Of a DNA stretch of 48,502 nt, positions 42,061 through 48,502 are shown in pieces. The DNA is taken from contig JAGVAP010000133.1 in NCBI GenBank assembly GCA_020060215.1, positions 1 through 48,502 of the forward strand, in the 5' to 3' direction. Made by a program: the position numbers and the translations under genes. The stretch's first letter is position 1, and each line of letters begins with the position of its first letter. Source of the stretch: Deltaproteobacteria bacterium. GTDB taxonomy: Bacteria > Desulfobacterota > DSM-4660 > Desulfatiglandales > HGW-15. The notes under the pieces are model-generated. The model was not told where the DNA came from. It ran no database searches and was given only the letters and a program-made list of their open reading frames with translations.

Positions 42061-43628
42061 AGGACAACTTGCTGACCGATCCGGTCGTCACCGTGCGCCA
42101 TGCTGGTAAAGTCCGCCGAATCACGCTGCCTGGGGTATTTGCGGCCTTGGGGCGCGACGAGATCGAATCCTTCCCTGCCCTGCGGCCGCACCAACGCCAT
42201 GCCTGGCATACGTTCCTATGCCAGGTGGCGGTGCTGGCCCTGGAGCAGGCCGGAAGGGAGGACCCCGCCTCGGTAGGGGACGAATCCGCCTGGCGCGAGC
42301 TGCTCCGCGGCCTGACTCCGGGCTTCCCCGAGGACGAACCCTGGCGGCTGGTTGTCGCGGATCTGAGCAAGCCCGCATTTCTCCAGCCGCCGGTCCCGGA
42401 AGGCAATCTCAAGGAGTTCAAGATCAAGAAAGAAGTGGACTACTTCTCCCCCCTCAACTTGGACGTGCGCGTCACAGCCAAAGAGCATGGCGAGAAGGAC
42501 GGCACCCCTGAGGATGTGTCCGCTGAAGATTGGCTTCTGGGGCTGCTCAACCTTCAGACTTTCAGCGGTTTTCTCGGGCAGGGAAACTACGGCATTGCAC
42601 GCCAGAACGGCGGGTTTGCCGCTCGCCACGGGGTCGCACTCGAGGTCTCCCGTCGCCCTGGCCCCAACTGGCTTCGGGACTGCCGGGTCATCCTGAGCAG
42701 TATGGACAGTCTGCGTCACAGCGTTGCCGGGTATCCGGAAAGCGGAGGCATGGCCCTTCTCTGGCTGGAGCCCTGGGCCGGGACTGCGGACGAGTCTCTG
42801 CCGCTTCGGAAACTGCACCCCCTGTTCATCGAGGTCTGCCGTCGCATCCGCCTCGTTTTCAGTGGAAACGGCGGCATCGAGTACCGCACCGCAGGTACCA
42901 AGGGACCGCGCGTCGCCGCAAAGGACTACAACGGCGCGATCGGCGATCCCTGGCTGCCCCTGCGCCGTGACGGGGACGGGGTCAAGGCCTACAACTCCCG
43001 TCCCGGCTACGACGTGGCCTGGAAGGTGCTTTTCGACAGCGCCGAGTACGAGCCCTCCCTGTTGCAACGTTTCCATCCAGGCGATCCCGAGAAGGGGGTG
43101 TCAGCAATATTCCGGTTTTTCGCACGGACCCAGGGCGGCAGCGACGGCTATTACGAGCGCCTTATTTCCATCCAGAGGCAGCACTTGGGTTTTTTTCGCC
43201 AGGACCGGGACAGGGCCGCCGAGACCGCCAGGGAGATGGCGGGCATGGCAACCACAGCCCGTAACAGGATCCTCAAGCCCGCGCTGCTCCAGCTTATGCA
43301 GGCCGCAAGGAACACCCCGGAATACAATCAGAAGGAGACCAGCGGCTGGGCTTGGCGCCAAAGCGAAAGGCTGGCCGGTAGGGTGGACGCCGCATTCTTC
43401 ACCTACCTCTGGACCTGCCTCGATGCACGGGGAGAGGAGGCGCTCACGCGGGAGCACATTTCCCTCTGGGTGGAATTTCTGGTGTCTGAAATCCATGCAG
43501 CCTTTGAGGCCTCCTGCGACGTACTGCCCACCCTGAGCTCCTTACGTTTCCGTGGCCGGGCCAGGGCGGAAAACCTCTTGGAAGCCATGATTCATAAGCA
43601 CCTTCGCACAAGGAGCGACAATGGCTAG
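42057..43628 (+). CDS. cas8e: Cascade large subunit Cas8e (Cse1/CasA)
   Basis: A 523-residue large subunit of the type I-E Cascade, similar in length to the E. coli protein (502). It recognises the PAM and recruits Cas3. The family pattern is visible in FPALRPHQRHAWHTFLCQ (about 40-57) and in the NLDVRVTAKEHG/NLQTFSGFLGQGNYG region (about 136-185), which includes the loop thought to bind the PAM-proximal duplex. The C-terminal helical bundle is about residues 370-523. The start is a TTG sharing TTGA with the cas3 stop, an uncommon but plausible coupling. The stop overlaps the cse2 ATG by 8 bp. No truncation is seen. Confidence 0.95.
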   Translation: MKDNLLTDPVVTVRHAGKVRRITLPGVFAALGRDEIESFPALRPHQRHAWHTFLCQVAVLALEQAGREDPASVGDESAWRELLRGLTPGFPEDEPWRLVVADLSKPAFLQPPVPEGNLKEFKIKKEVDYFSPLNLDVRVTAKEHGEKDGTPEDVSAEDWLLGLLNLQTFSGFLGQGNYGIARQNGGFAARHGVALEVSRRPGPNWLRDCRVILSSMDSLRHSVAGYPESGGMALLWLEPWAGTADESLPLRKLHPLFIEVCRRIRLVFSGNGGIEYRTAGTKGPRVAAKDYNGAIGDPWLPLRRDGDGVKAYNSRPGYDVAWKVLFDSAEYEPSLLQRFHPGDPEKGVSAIFRFFARTQGGSDGYYERLISIQRQHLGFFRQDRDRAAETAREMAGMATTARNRILKPALLQLMQAARNTPEYNQKETSGWAWRQSERLAGRVDAAFFTYLWTCLDARGEEALTREHISLWVEFLVSEIHAAFEASCDVLPTLSSLRFRGRARAENLLEAMIHKHLRTRSDNG

Positions 43629-44139
43629 GCAACATGACGAACTCGCGGCAGTGGTGGATTCCCTGGCCGGGACCATCGGGCATGAGGCCTTTCCGAAAGG
43701 GGAACTGGCCGAGTTGCGCCGCCTGCGGCCAGAAGCGCCGCCTCCAGCCTTCTGGCGGCTTCTGGCCGCCAAGGTTCCCCGGGAGCTGTGCGCCGACAAT
43801 GAGGCCGAGCGCGCCTGGGCCGTGGTCATGCAAGGTCTGGCCATCATGGCTCCCAAGGCTCATGCGCCAGGCACGCTCCTCGGCAGCGCCCTTGGCGGCC
43901 TGGGGGACACGGCCGAGTCACGGCTCTGGAAGTTTTTGAACAGCCGCGGCGAATTGCTGGAAGACCAGGTGCGGCTCATGGCCCGCTTCCTCTCCTCCAA
44001 GAATCGCCGTCTGGATTGGAGCGGCATTGCCCGGCTCCTGCTGACCCGCAGCGAGGAGGACCACGAGCGGATCTGCCGGGCCATGGCCAGGAGCTTCTTC
44101 TTCTCCGATCGTAAACCCGAGACCGGAACGCCTGAATAG
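43621..44139 (+). CDS. cse2: Cascade small subunit Cse2 (CasB)
   Basis: A 172-residue small Cascade subunit of type I-E, the expected size (E. coli protein about 160). In Cascade two copies line the belly and stabilise the displaced strand. The sequence is helical, with RRLRPEAPPPAFWRLL (about 33-48) and RFLSSKNRRLDWSGIARLLL (about 121-140), the latter basic patch fitting nucleic acid binding. The ATG is supported by AAGGAG nearby and overlaps the cas8e stop by 8 bp. It is followed by cas7e after 9 bp. No anomaly is seen. Confidence 0.94.
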   Translation: MARQHDELAAVVDSLAGTIGHEAFPKGELAELRRLRPEAPPPAFWRLLAAKVPRELCADNEAERAWAVVMQGLAIMAPKAHAPGTLLGSALGGLGDTAESRLWKFLNSRGELLEDQVRLMARFLSSKNRRLDWSGIARLLLTRSEEDHERICRAMARSFFFSDRKPETGTPE

Positions 44140-44148
44140 GAGGCCGTC

Positions 44149-45393
44149 ATGACTGCACCGAGATTCATCCAGATCTCCACGTTGACCAGCTACCCCGCGG
44201 CCCTGCTGAACAGGGACGATTCCGGCCTGGCCAAGCGCATCCGCTTTGGCGGGGCCGTGCGCACCAGGGTCAGCTCCCAGTGCCTCAAGCGCCACTGGCG
44301 CATGGCTGACGACCTCTATGCGTTGGCGAACGTGGACGAGAGCCTGACCCTGAGCATCCGCTCCCGCGAGACCTTCAACCGCGAAGTCCTGCCCCTGGTC
44401 GCCGCCGGCGGCGTGGACGAAGTCATCGCCGTGGCCGTGCTGCAAGGCCTGGGGAAGCTGCTCTATGAAGGCAAGGACAAAGGTGGCGAATCCGACAAGA
44501 AGGACGCGGAAAAGAGTGAAGCTAGGCACCCCCTGGCCCGCAAGGAGGTCGTGGTTCTCGGTCGGCCTGAGGTGGAGTATTTGGCCCGGCAGGCCGTTGA
44601 GATCGCAGCAGAGTTGGGAGAAAAGGCAATTGCCGCTCCCAAGGAAAGGGGAAAGGCCATCAAGGAGTGCCTGGACAGGCGCTACAAGAAGACCTCCCTA
44701 GGAGAGAACCTGAAGGCCCTGACCTGCGGAGCCGGGCTGGATGCGGCCATGTTCGGCAGGTTCGTGAGCAGCGATCCTGAGGCCCGGGTGGATTCCGCTG
44801 TCCATGTGGCTCACGCCCTGACCGTGCACGCTGAGGCCGCGGAGACCGACTACTTCACCGCGGTTGACGACCTGCTCACCGCCAGCGAGGGCGGCAGCGG
44901 CCACCTGGGTGCTGCCGAACTCACCAGCGGGCTCTATTACGGCTACGTGGTCGTGGACGTGCCCCAGTTGGTGTCCAACCTCACCGGCAAGGACGCCCGG
45001 GACTGGCTGGCCGCGGACAGGACCCTGGCCGCCCGCACGGTGAAGCACCTCATCCATCTCATGGCCAAGGTATCGCCCGGCGCCAAGCTCGGGTCCACCG
45101 CACCATACGACCACGCCAGCCTTGTCCTGGCCGAGGCGGGCGAGCGCCAGCCGCGCACCCTTTCCAACGCCTTCATGAACCCTGTGCCCCTGCGCGGCGA
45201 CGTGTTCGCCGGCACGGTGGAGGCCCTCTCCGGATACCTGGCCGGCATGGACACGATGTACGGCCGGGAGGAGACCCGCTGGCTGGCCTGCCGCATTCCC
45301 ACCGATTCCCTGGCCGGGTTCGCGGAGGCGCAGGGCAGCACCCTGCCCGAGCTGGCGGACGCGGTCGAGTCGGCCATCCTTCAGGGGGCCTAG
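44149..45393 (+). CDS. cas7e: Cascade backbone subunit Cas7e (Cse4/CasC)
   Basis: A 414-residue backbone protein that binds crRNA in six copies per Cascade. The N-terminus FIQISTLTSYPAALLNRDD and GGAVRTRVSSQCLKRHW (about 35-51) is the family signature. It is about 50 residues longer than the E. coli protein (363). The excess lies mainly in a charged insertion around residues 105-185 (KDKGGESDKKDAEKSE and ALKERGKAIKE-like segments), a position where type I-E variants often carry extra sequence. An AGGAGG site precedes the ATG. It lies between cse2 and cas5e with gaps of 9 and 1 bp, so they are coupled. Confidence 0.95.
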   Translation: MTAPRFIQISTLTSYPAALLNRDDSGLAKRIRFGGAVRTRVSSQCLKRHWRMADDLYALANVDESLTLSIRSRETFNREVLPLVAAGGVDEVIAVAVLQGLGKLLYEGKDKGGESDKKDAEKSEARHPLARKEVVVLGRPEVEYLARQAVEIAAELGEKAIAAPKERGKAIKECLDRRYKKTSLGENLKALTCGAGLDAAMFGRFVSSDPEARVDSAVHVAHALTVHAEAAETDYFTAVDDLLTASEGGSGHLGAAELTSGLYYGYVVVDVPQLVSNLTGKDARDWLAADRTLAARTVKHLIHLMAKVSPGAKLGSTAPYDHASLVLAEAGERQPRTLSNAFMNPVPLRGDVFAGTVEALSGYLAGMDTMYGREETRWLACRIPTDSLAGFAEAQGSTLPELADAVESAILQGA

Positions 45394-45394
45394 C

Positions 45395-46135
45395 ATGGCC
45401 ACATTCCTGGTGCTGCGGCTGCAAGGCCCGCTGATGAGCTTCGGCGACGTGGCCGTGGACGAGACCCGTCCAACCCGCCCGCTGCCGACCCAGAGCCAGA
45501 TCACCGGCCTTTTGGCCAACGCCCTCGGTTGGCGGGCCCGGGAAGGGAAGCGGCTGGGCCGCCTGCAGGAGCGCCTTGTCTTCGGTGCGCGGCAGGACCG
45601 GCCAGGAGAGGTCCTGGTAGACTACCAGAACGCCCACATCCACAAGGGCCAAGCCGCTTGGCGAGCGCGCTCTGATTCCCCGCTGGTCCGGGCCGGCGGG
45701 GACTCCTACGACAACCTGCAGCGCTGGCGCCACTACATCGCCGACGGCGCGGTGTCCGTTGCCTTGATCTTGGAGCCCGCGTCCGAGGAGCCGACCCTGG
45801 AGCAGGTCTCAATAGCTCTCATGCGGCCGGCGCGACCTCTGTTTCTGGGCCGGGCGGGCTGTCCTCCTGCCCGGTTCATCCACAGGGGGGAGACCGTGCA
45901 GGCCGGCTCGGTGCCGGAAGCCCTGGGCCTCATTTCCGCCGAGGCGGAAGACTTGGAGAACCTGTACGCCGAATGGCCGGCAGACGGACCTCTGGCCGGA
46001 GACGGCTCTTTGGAACGCCAGGTAATCGAGAGGGCGGACCTGCGAGACTGGGTGGACAACCTGCACACCGGCTGGCGGCTGGTTGCCGCCGGACGGATCA
46101 CTCCCGAATCAGCTCCGACCAGGGAGGTCGCATGA
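45395..46135 (+). CDS. cas5e: Cascade subunit Cas5e (CasD)
   Basis: A 246-residue Cas5 of type I-E, which binds the 5' handle of the crRNA. The glycine-rich RAMP features are seen in LRLQGPLMSFGD (about 7-18) and in PTQSQITGLLANALGW (about 32-47), which is a hallmark of the family. The length matches the E. coli CasD (about 224). It starts 1 bp after the cas7e stop and its own stop overlaps the cas6e ATG (ATGA). All expected parts are present. Confidence 0.94.
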   Translation: MATFLVLRLQGPLMSFGDVAVDETRPTRPLPTQSQITGLLANALGWRAREGKRLGRLQERLVFGARQDRPGEVLVDYQNAHIHKGQAAWRARSDSPLVRAGGDSYDNLQRWRHYIADGAVSVALILEPASEEPTLEQVSIALMRPARPLFLGRAGCPPARFIHRGETVQAGSVPEALGLISAEAEDLENLYAEWPADGPLAGDGSLERQVIERADLRDWVDNLHTGWRLVAAGRITPESAPTREVA

Positions 46136-46842
46136 CCCTGCACATGCTGCAACTGGAGTTGGAGCCGCGCCCGCTATACGAGTGGGCGCGGCAGATCGGC
46201 ATGACTGCCAGGGACCGAGGCTACCTGGTGCACAGCGCCATGCGGGCAGCCTTCGGCAACGCCGCACCCCAGCCCTTCGCTCTGTTCGGGAACGCCCGCA
46301 ACCCGCGGCTGAAGGTGCTGGGCTACGCGGCCTCCGGCAAAGCCGCGCTGCTCCCCGGCTTGGCACTCGCCGAGCCGGTCTTGACCGAAATCTTCCCTGA
46401 GGCCGCGATGAAAGAGAAGCCCATGCCCGAGATCTATCCCGCGGACAGCAAGCTGGGGTTCCTGGTGGAGTGCTGCCCTGTGACGCGCTGGACGACGCCC
46501 GAGGGAAGGGTGAGGGAGAAGGACGCCTTCCTGGCCGCCTGCGACGCCCGCCCCGAGGGAGGTGTGGACCGCGCCGGCGTTTATGCCGCCTGGATGGCGG
46601 CCGAGCTGGCCCGGGATGGCGCGGCCGAGATGCTTGAAGGGGAGATGCAGGGCTTCCGGCTGTTCACCCCGGTGCGGCGCAGCGACGGCAGCGGGGCAAA
46701 GAGCACTGGCCAGCGTCCGCGCGTGGCTCTGTGCGGGGTCTTGCGCGTGCGAGAAGCTGAAGCTTTTTCCCGCCTGATGGCCCGGGGCATAGGCCGGCAC
46801 CGGGCTTTTGGTCTTGGCATGCTGCTGTTGCGGCCGATCTAG
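46132..46842 (+). CDS. cas6e: crRNA-processing endonuclease Cas6e (CasE)
   Basis: A 236-residue Cas6e, which cuts the pre-crRNA within the repeat and stays on the 3' hairpin. The N-terminus (MLQLELEPRPLYEWARQIG) and a histidine in the segment DRGYLVHSAMRAAFG (about 24-38), at the position of the active-site histidine, agree with the family. The C-terminal glycine-rich loop RGIGRHRAFGLGMLLL (about 218-233) is the RAMP signature. The start at 46132 overlaps the cas5e stop as ATGA. The repeat has a 6-bp stem suited to this enzyme, leaving an 8-base handle (GUAGUCCC). Confidence 0.94.
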   Translation: MTLHMLQLELEPRPLYEWARQIGMTARDRGYLVHSAMRAAFGNAAPQPFALFGNARNPRLKVLGYAASGKAALLPGLALAEPVLTEIFPEAAMKEKPMPEIYPADSKLGFLVECCPVTRWTTPEGRVREKDAFLAACDARPEGGVDRAGVYAAWMAAELARDGAAEMLEGEMQGFRLFTPVRRSDGSGAKSTGQRPRVALCGVLRVREAEAFSRLMARGIGRHRAFGLGMLLLRPI

Positions 46843-46844
46843 CC

Positions 46845-47726
46845 GTGCTCAAGGGCAGGCTTGGTCTGGACACGCCGCGCATCCCCCATGCTGACCGGCA
46901 TGGTCTGCTATGGCTCTCCCGCGGCAAGCTCAATGTGCATGAGGGCACCTTGCAGTTTCTGGCCGCTGGCACGGGGGAGCTGGCAGCGGGCCGCTACGAC
47001 ATCCCTTATCAGGACGTGTCGCTTATCCTGCTGGGACCGGGCACGGAGATCACCCACGACGTGTTCAGGCTCTGCGGCCGCAACGGCACAGGGCTGATGG
47101 CGGTGGGAGAAGACGGGGTGCGGCTGTACACGGCTCCGCCTCGCGGGCCGGACCAGAGTGCCCTGGCCCGGCGTCAGGTGATGCTATGGGCCGATCCGGA
47201 CACAAGGCTGTCGATAGCACGGGCAATGTATGGCATCCGACTGGGCGAGCACCTGCCACAACGGGATATCGCGGCTTTACGTGGTGTAGAGGGTGCGCGG
47301 ATGCGTGAGTGCTACAGGCTGATGGCCAGGCAGTACGGGGTGCCTTGGGGCGGAAGGTGCTATGACCGGCAGAACCCGGAGGCGACGGACAGCCCCAACA
47401 TGGCGCTCAACCACGCGGCGGTGGCGGCGCGCGCCGCGGCCGAGGTGGCGGTGGCTGCGGTGGCTGCCATCCCCCATCTGGGATTCATCCATGAAGACTC
47501 TGCCATCGCCTTCGCCTTGGACATTGCCGACCTGTTCCGGGACGAATTCACCTTGCCCGTGGCCTTCCAGGGATACAAGAATTGGAAGCGCGACGAGTCG
47601 CAGACCCTGGAGCGGGAAGTCCGCCGCCTGGCCGGGGCAGAGATGCGGCGGAAAAAGATCATCCCCTCCATGATTGACCGCATCAAGGAGTTGCTGGGTG
47701 CCGATGACGGTGGTGGTCACGGTTAA
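46845..47726 (+). CDS. cas1: CRISPR integrase Cas1 (type I-E)
   Basis: A 293-residue Cas1, the integrase that inserts spacers together with Cas2. The start is a GTG at 46845, 2 bp after the cas6e stop. The conserved metal ligands are visible as a glutamate in EGARMRECYRLMARQYGV (about 148), a histidine in IPHLGFIHEDSAIAF (about 208-222) and a nearby aspartate in DIADLFRDE. The length agrees with E. coli Cas1 (305). The stop overlaps the start of cas2 by 23 bp. The gene appears intact. Confidence 0.95.
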   Translation: MLKGRLGLDTPRIPHADRHGLLWLSRGKLNVHEGTLQFLAAGTGELAAGRYDIPYQDVSLILLGPGTEITHDVFRLCGRNGTGLMAVGEDGVRLYTAPPRGPDQSALARRQVMLWADPDTRLSIARAMYGIRLGEHLPQRDIAALRGVEGARMRECYRLMARQYGVPWGGRCYDRQNPEATDSPNMALNHAAVAARAAAEVAVAAVAAIPHLGFIHEDSAIAFALDIADLFRDEFTLPVAFQGYKNWKRDESQTLEREVRRLAGAEMRRKKIIPSMIDRIKELLGADDGGGHG

Positions 47727-47997
47727 CGTGTCCGGACGCGTGCGGGGCTTCCTGGCCTCGTGCATGTTGCAGGTCGCGCCAGGGGTCTACACCTCGCCAC
47801 GAATGTCAGGCGCCGTGCGGGAGAGAGTGGAGGCGGTGCTGCGGAATTGGTTCGGTCACGAAAGCACGGAAGCCTCGATCCTCATGACCTGGGCGGACAC
47901 GACGCGGCCGGAAGGACAAGGCCTGGTGACGTTCGGAACTCCACCCTATGATCTGATGGAATACGACGGCCTTGTACTAAGCACCTTGCGTTCCTAG
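47704..47997 (+). CDS. cas2: CRISPR adaptation protein Cas2 (type I-E)
   Basis: A 97-residue Cas2e, the usual length for this subtype (E. coli 94). The N-terminal beta strand MTVVVTVNVSGRVRGFL and the start of the C-terminal half (ILMTWADTTRPEGQGLVTFG) are characteristic. The ATG at 47704 lies inside the end of cas1 (23-bp overlap), which implies coupled translation. It ends 46 bp before the first CRISPR repeat. Together with Cas1 it forms the spacer-integration complex, which here appears intact. Confidence 0.95.
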   Translation: MTVVVTVNVSGRVRGFLASCMLQVAPGVYTSPRMSGAVRERVEAVLRNWFGHESTEASILMTWADTTRPEGQGLVTFGTPPYDLMEYDGLVLSTLRS

Positions 47998-48043
47998 CTT
48001 GCCTAACCTTTCCTTTTCCCTCATTTACAACGCACATGCAAGA
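47998..48043 (+). promoter_or_regulatory. Short CRISPR leader
   Basis: The 46 bp between the cas2 stop and the first repeat are AT- and pyrimidine-rich and lie on the side where the leader of a type I-E array is expected. It is short; type I-E leaders in E. coli use roughly 60 bp or more, including an IHF site. Part of the leader function may overlap the end of cas2. Confidence 0.6.
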
Positions 48044-48502
48044 GTCTTCCCCGCCCGCGCGGGGGTAGTCCCGAGTTCCTTTCCCACTCGGCCGAAACGG
48101 GCATGTCTTCCCCGCCCGCGCGGGGGTAGTCCCCTGGAGCATGGACTGATCGAGCTGCCGGGCAGGTCTTCCCCGCCCGCGCGGGGGTAGTCCCACGGTG
48201 GTCGAGTCGGCCTCGAGGTCCGTGGCGTCTTCCCCGCCCGCGCGGGGGTAGTCCCAGCTCCGGATCGGTCCAGGCCAGGGCTTCCACGTCTTCCCCGCCC
48301 GCGCGGGGGTAGTCCCTCGATGAACTTCTCCACGCTCGGGAAACCCTCGTCTTCCCCGCCCGCGCGGGGGTAGTCCCAGGCCGACGCCCGGCTGCCAGTC
48401 CTTGACGTCGTCTTCCCCGCCCGCGCGGGGGTAGTCCCTGGATCGGCGCCAACAAGGAGCTGATCGGCCAGTCTTCCCCGCCCGCGCGGGGGTAGTCCCA
48501 GC
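48044..48502 (+). CRISPR. Type I-E CRISPR array, eight repeats, truncated by the window end
   Basis: Eight identical 29-base repeats start at 48044, 48105, 48166, 48227, 48288, 48349, 48410 and 48471. The seven complete spacers are all 32 bases. An eighth begins at 48500 and is cut by the end of the window, so the array continues. The repeat reads GTCTT, stem CCCCGC, loop CCGC, stem GCGGGG, then GTAGTCCC; it resembles the E. coli I-E repeat in layout and orientation. No degenerate terminal repeat is seen, which agrees with the leader being on the left and the array ending to the right. None of the spacers was found elsewhere in the window by eye. Confidence 0.97.

Noticed and set aside
48021..48455. 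Minus-strand open frames across the CRISPR array with a repeating GLPPRGRGR pattern
   Set aside because: The peptide repeats are simply the CRISPR repeats read in the antisense frame.
48073..48470. Possible self-targeting spacers
   Set aside because: No match of any spacer to another place in the window was seen by eye; a genome-wide search would be needed.

Overview
The window looks like a genomic defence island in a high-GC Gram-negative bacterium. The six-gene exported-protein operon with a CsgG-like member and the type I-E CRISPR locus would fit a sulfate-reducing Desulfovibrio-type deltaproteobacterium. That placement is an inference from gene content and codon use only: there is no rRNA, tRNA or housekeeping marker in the window.

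Layout. (1) 54-5748, minus strand: a replication module of a mobile element. It holds a ribbon-helix-helix-like small protein, a P4/D5-type SF3 helicase, an unusual single polypeptide joining a CHC2 zinc finger, TOPRIM, 3'-5' exonuclease and family A DNA polymerase, and a small phage-type protein. Iteron-like repeats lie between helicase and polymerase. (2) 5749-7307: decayed DNA with one AT-rich orphan gene and an IS-end-like sequence. (3) 7308-23698, plus strand: ten tightly packed genes that read as one operon of about 16.4 kb. They are a large unknown protein, a coiled-coil protein, an Hsp70-like ATPase, a small unknown protein, a UvrD-type helicase, DrmA, DrmB, a NERD-nuclease/helicase fusion, a Vsr-type endonuclease and a C5-cytosine methyltransferase. 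DrmA, DrmB and the methyltransferase are DISARM components; the Hsp70 unit, the two SF1 helicases and Vsr are not part of the canonical system. (4) 23.79-24.94 kb: a degraded IS481-like transposase and a frameshifted HD-domain gene. (5) 24942-31117, minus strand: a second defence-like module of an SNF2-type helicase, a phospholipase-D-fold protein broken by one frameshift, and a DUF6361-type protein. (6) 31366-38290, minus strand: six exported proteins including a CsgG-like one, behind a structured leader and a recognisable promoter. (7) 38631-39366: a complete IS1595-family element with an exact 8-bp target duplication. (8) 39472-48502, plus strand: a complete type I-E CRISPR-Cas locus (cas3, cas8e, cse2, cas7e, cas5e, cas6e, cas1, cas2) and an array of eight repeats that runs off the window end.

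How they may work together. The Vsr-like endonuclease and methyltransferase are stop/start coupled at the operon end. The methyltransferase would mark self DNA, while DrmA/DrmB and the nuclease/helicases act on unmarked DNA. The Hsp70-like ATPase with its coiled-coil neighbour is the most novel part; a role in assembling or switching the complex is an inference. CRISPR immunity is separate and looks intact, with an IS about 100 bp in front of cas3. The middle module (24.4-29.2 kb) carries several single-base frame breaks, so it is either decaying or affected by assembly errors.
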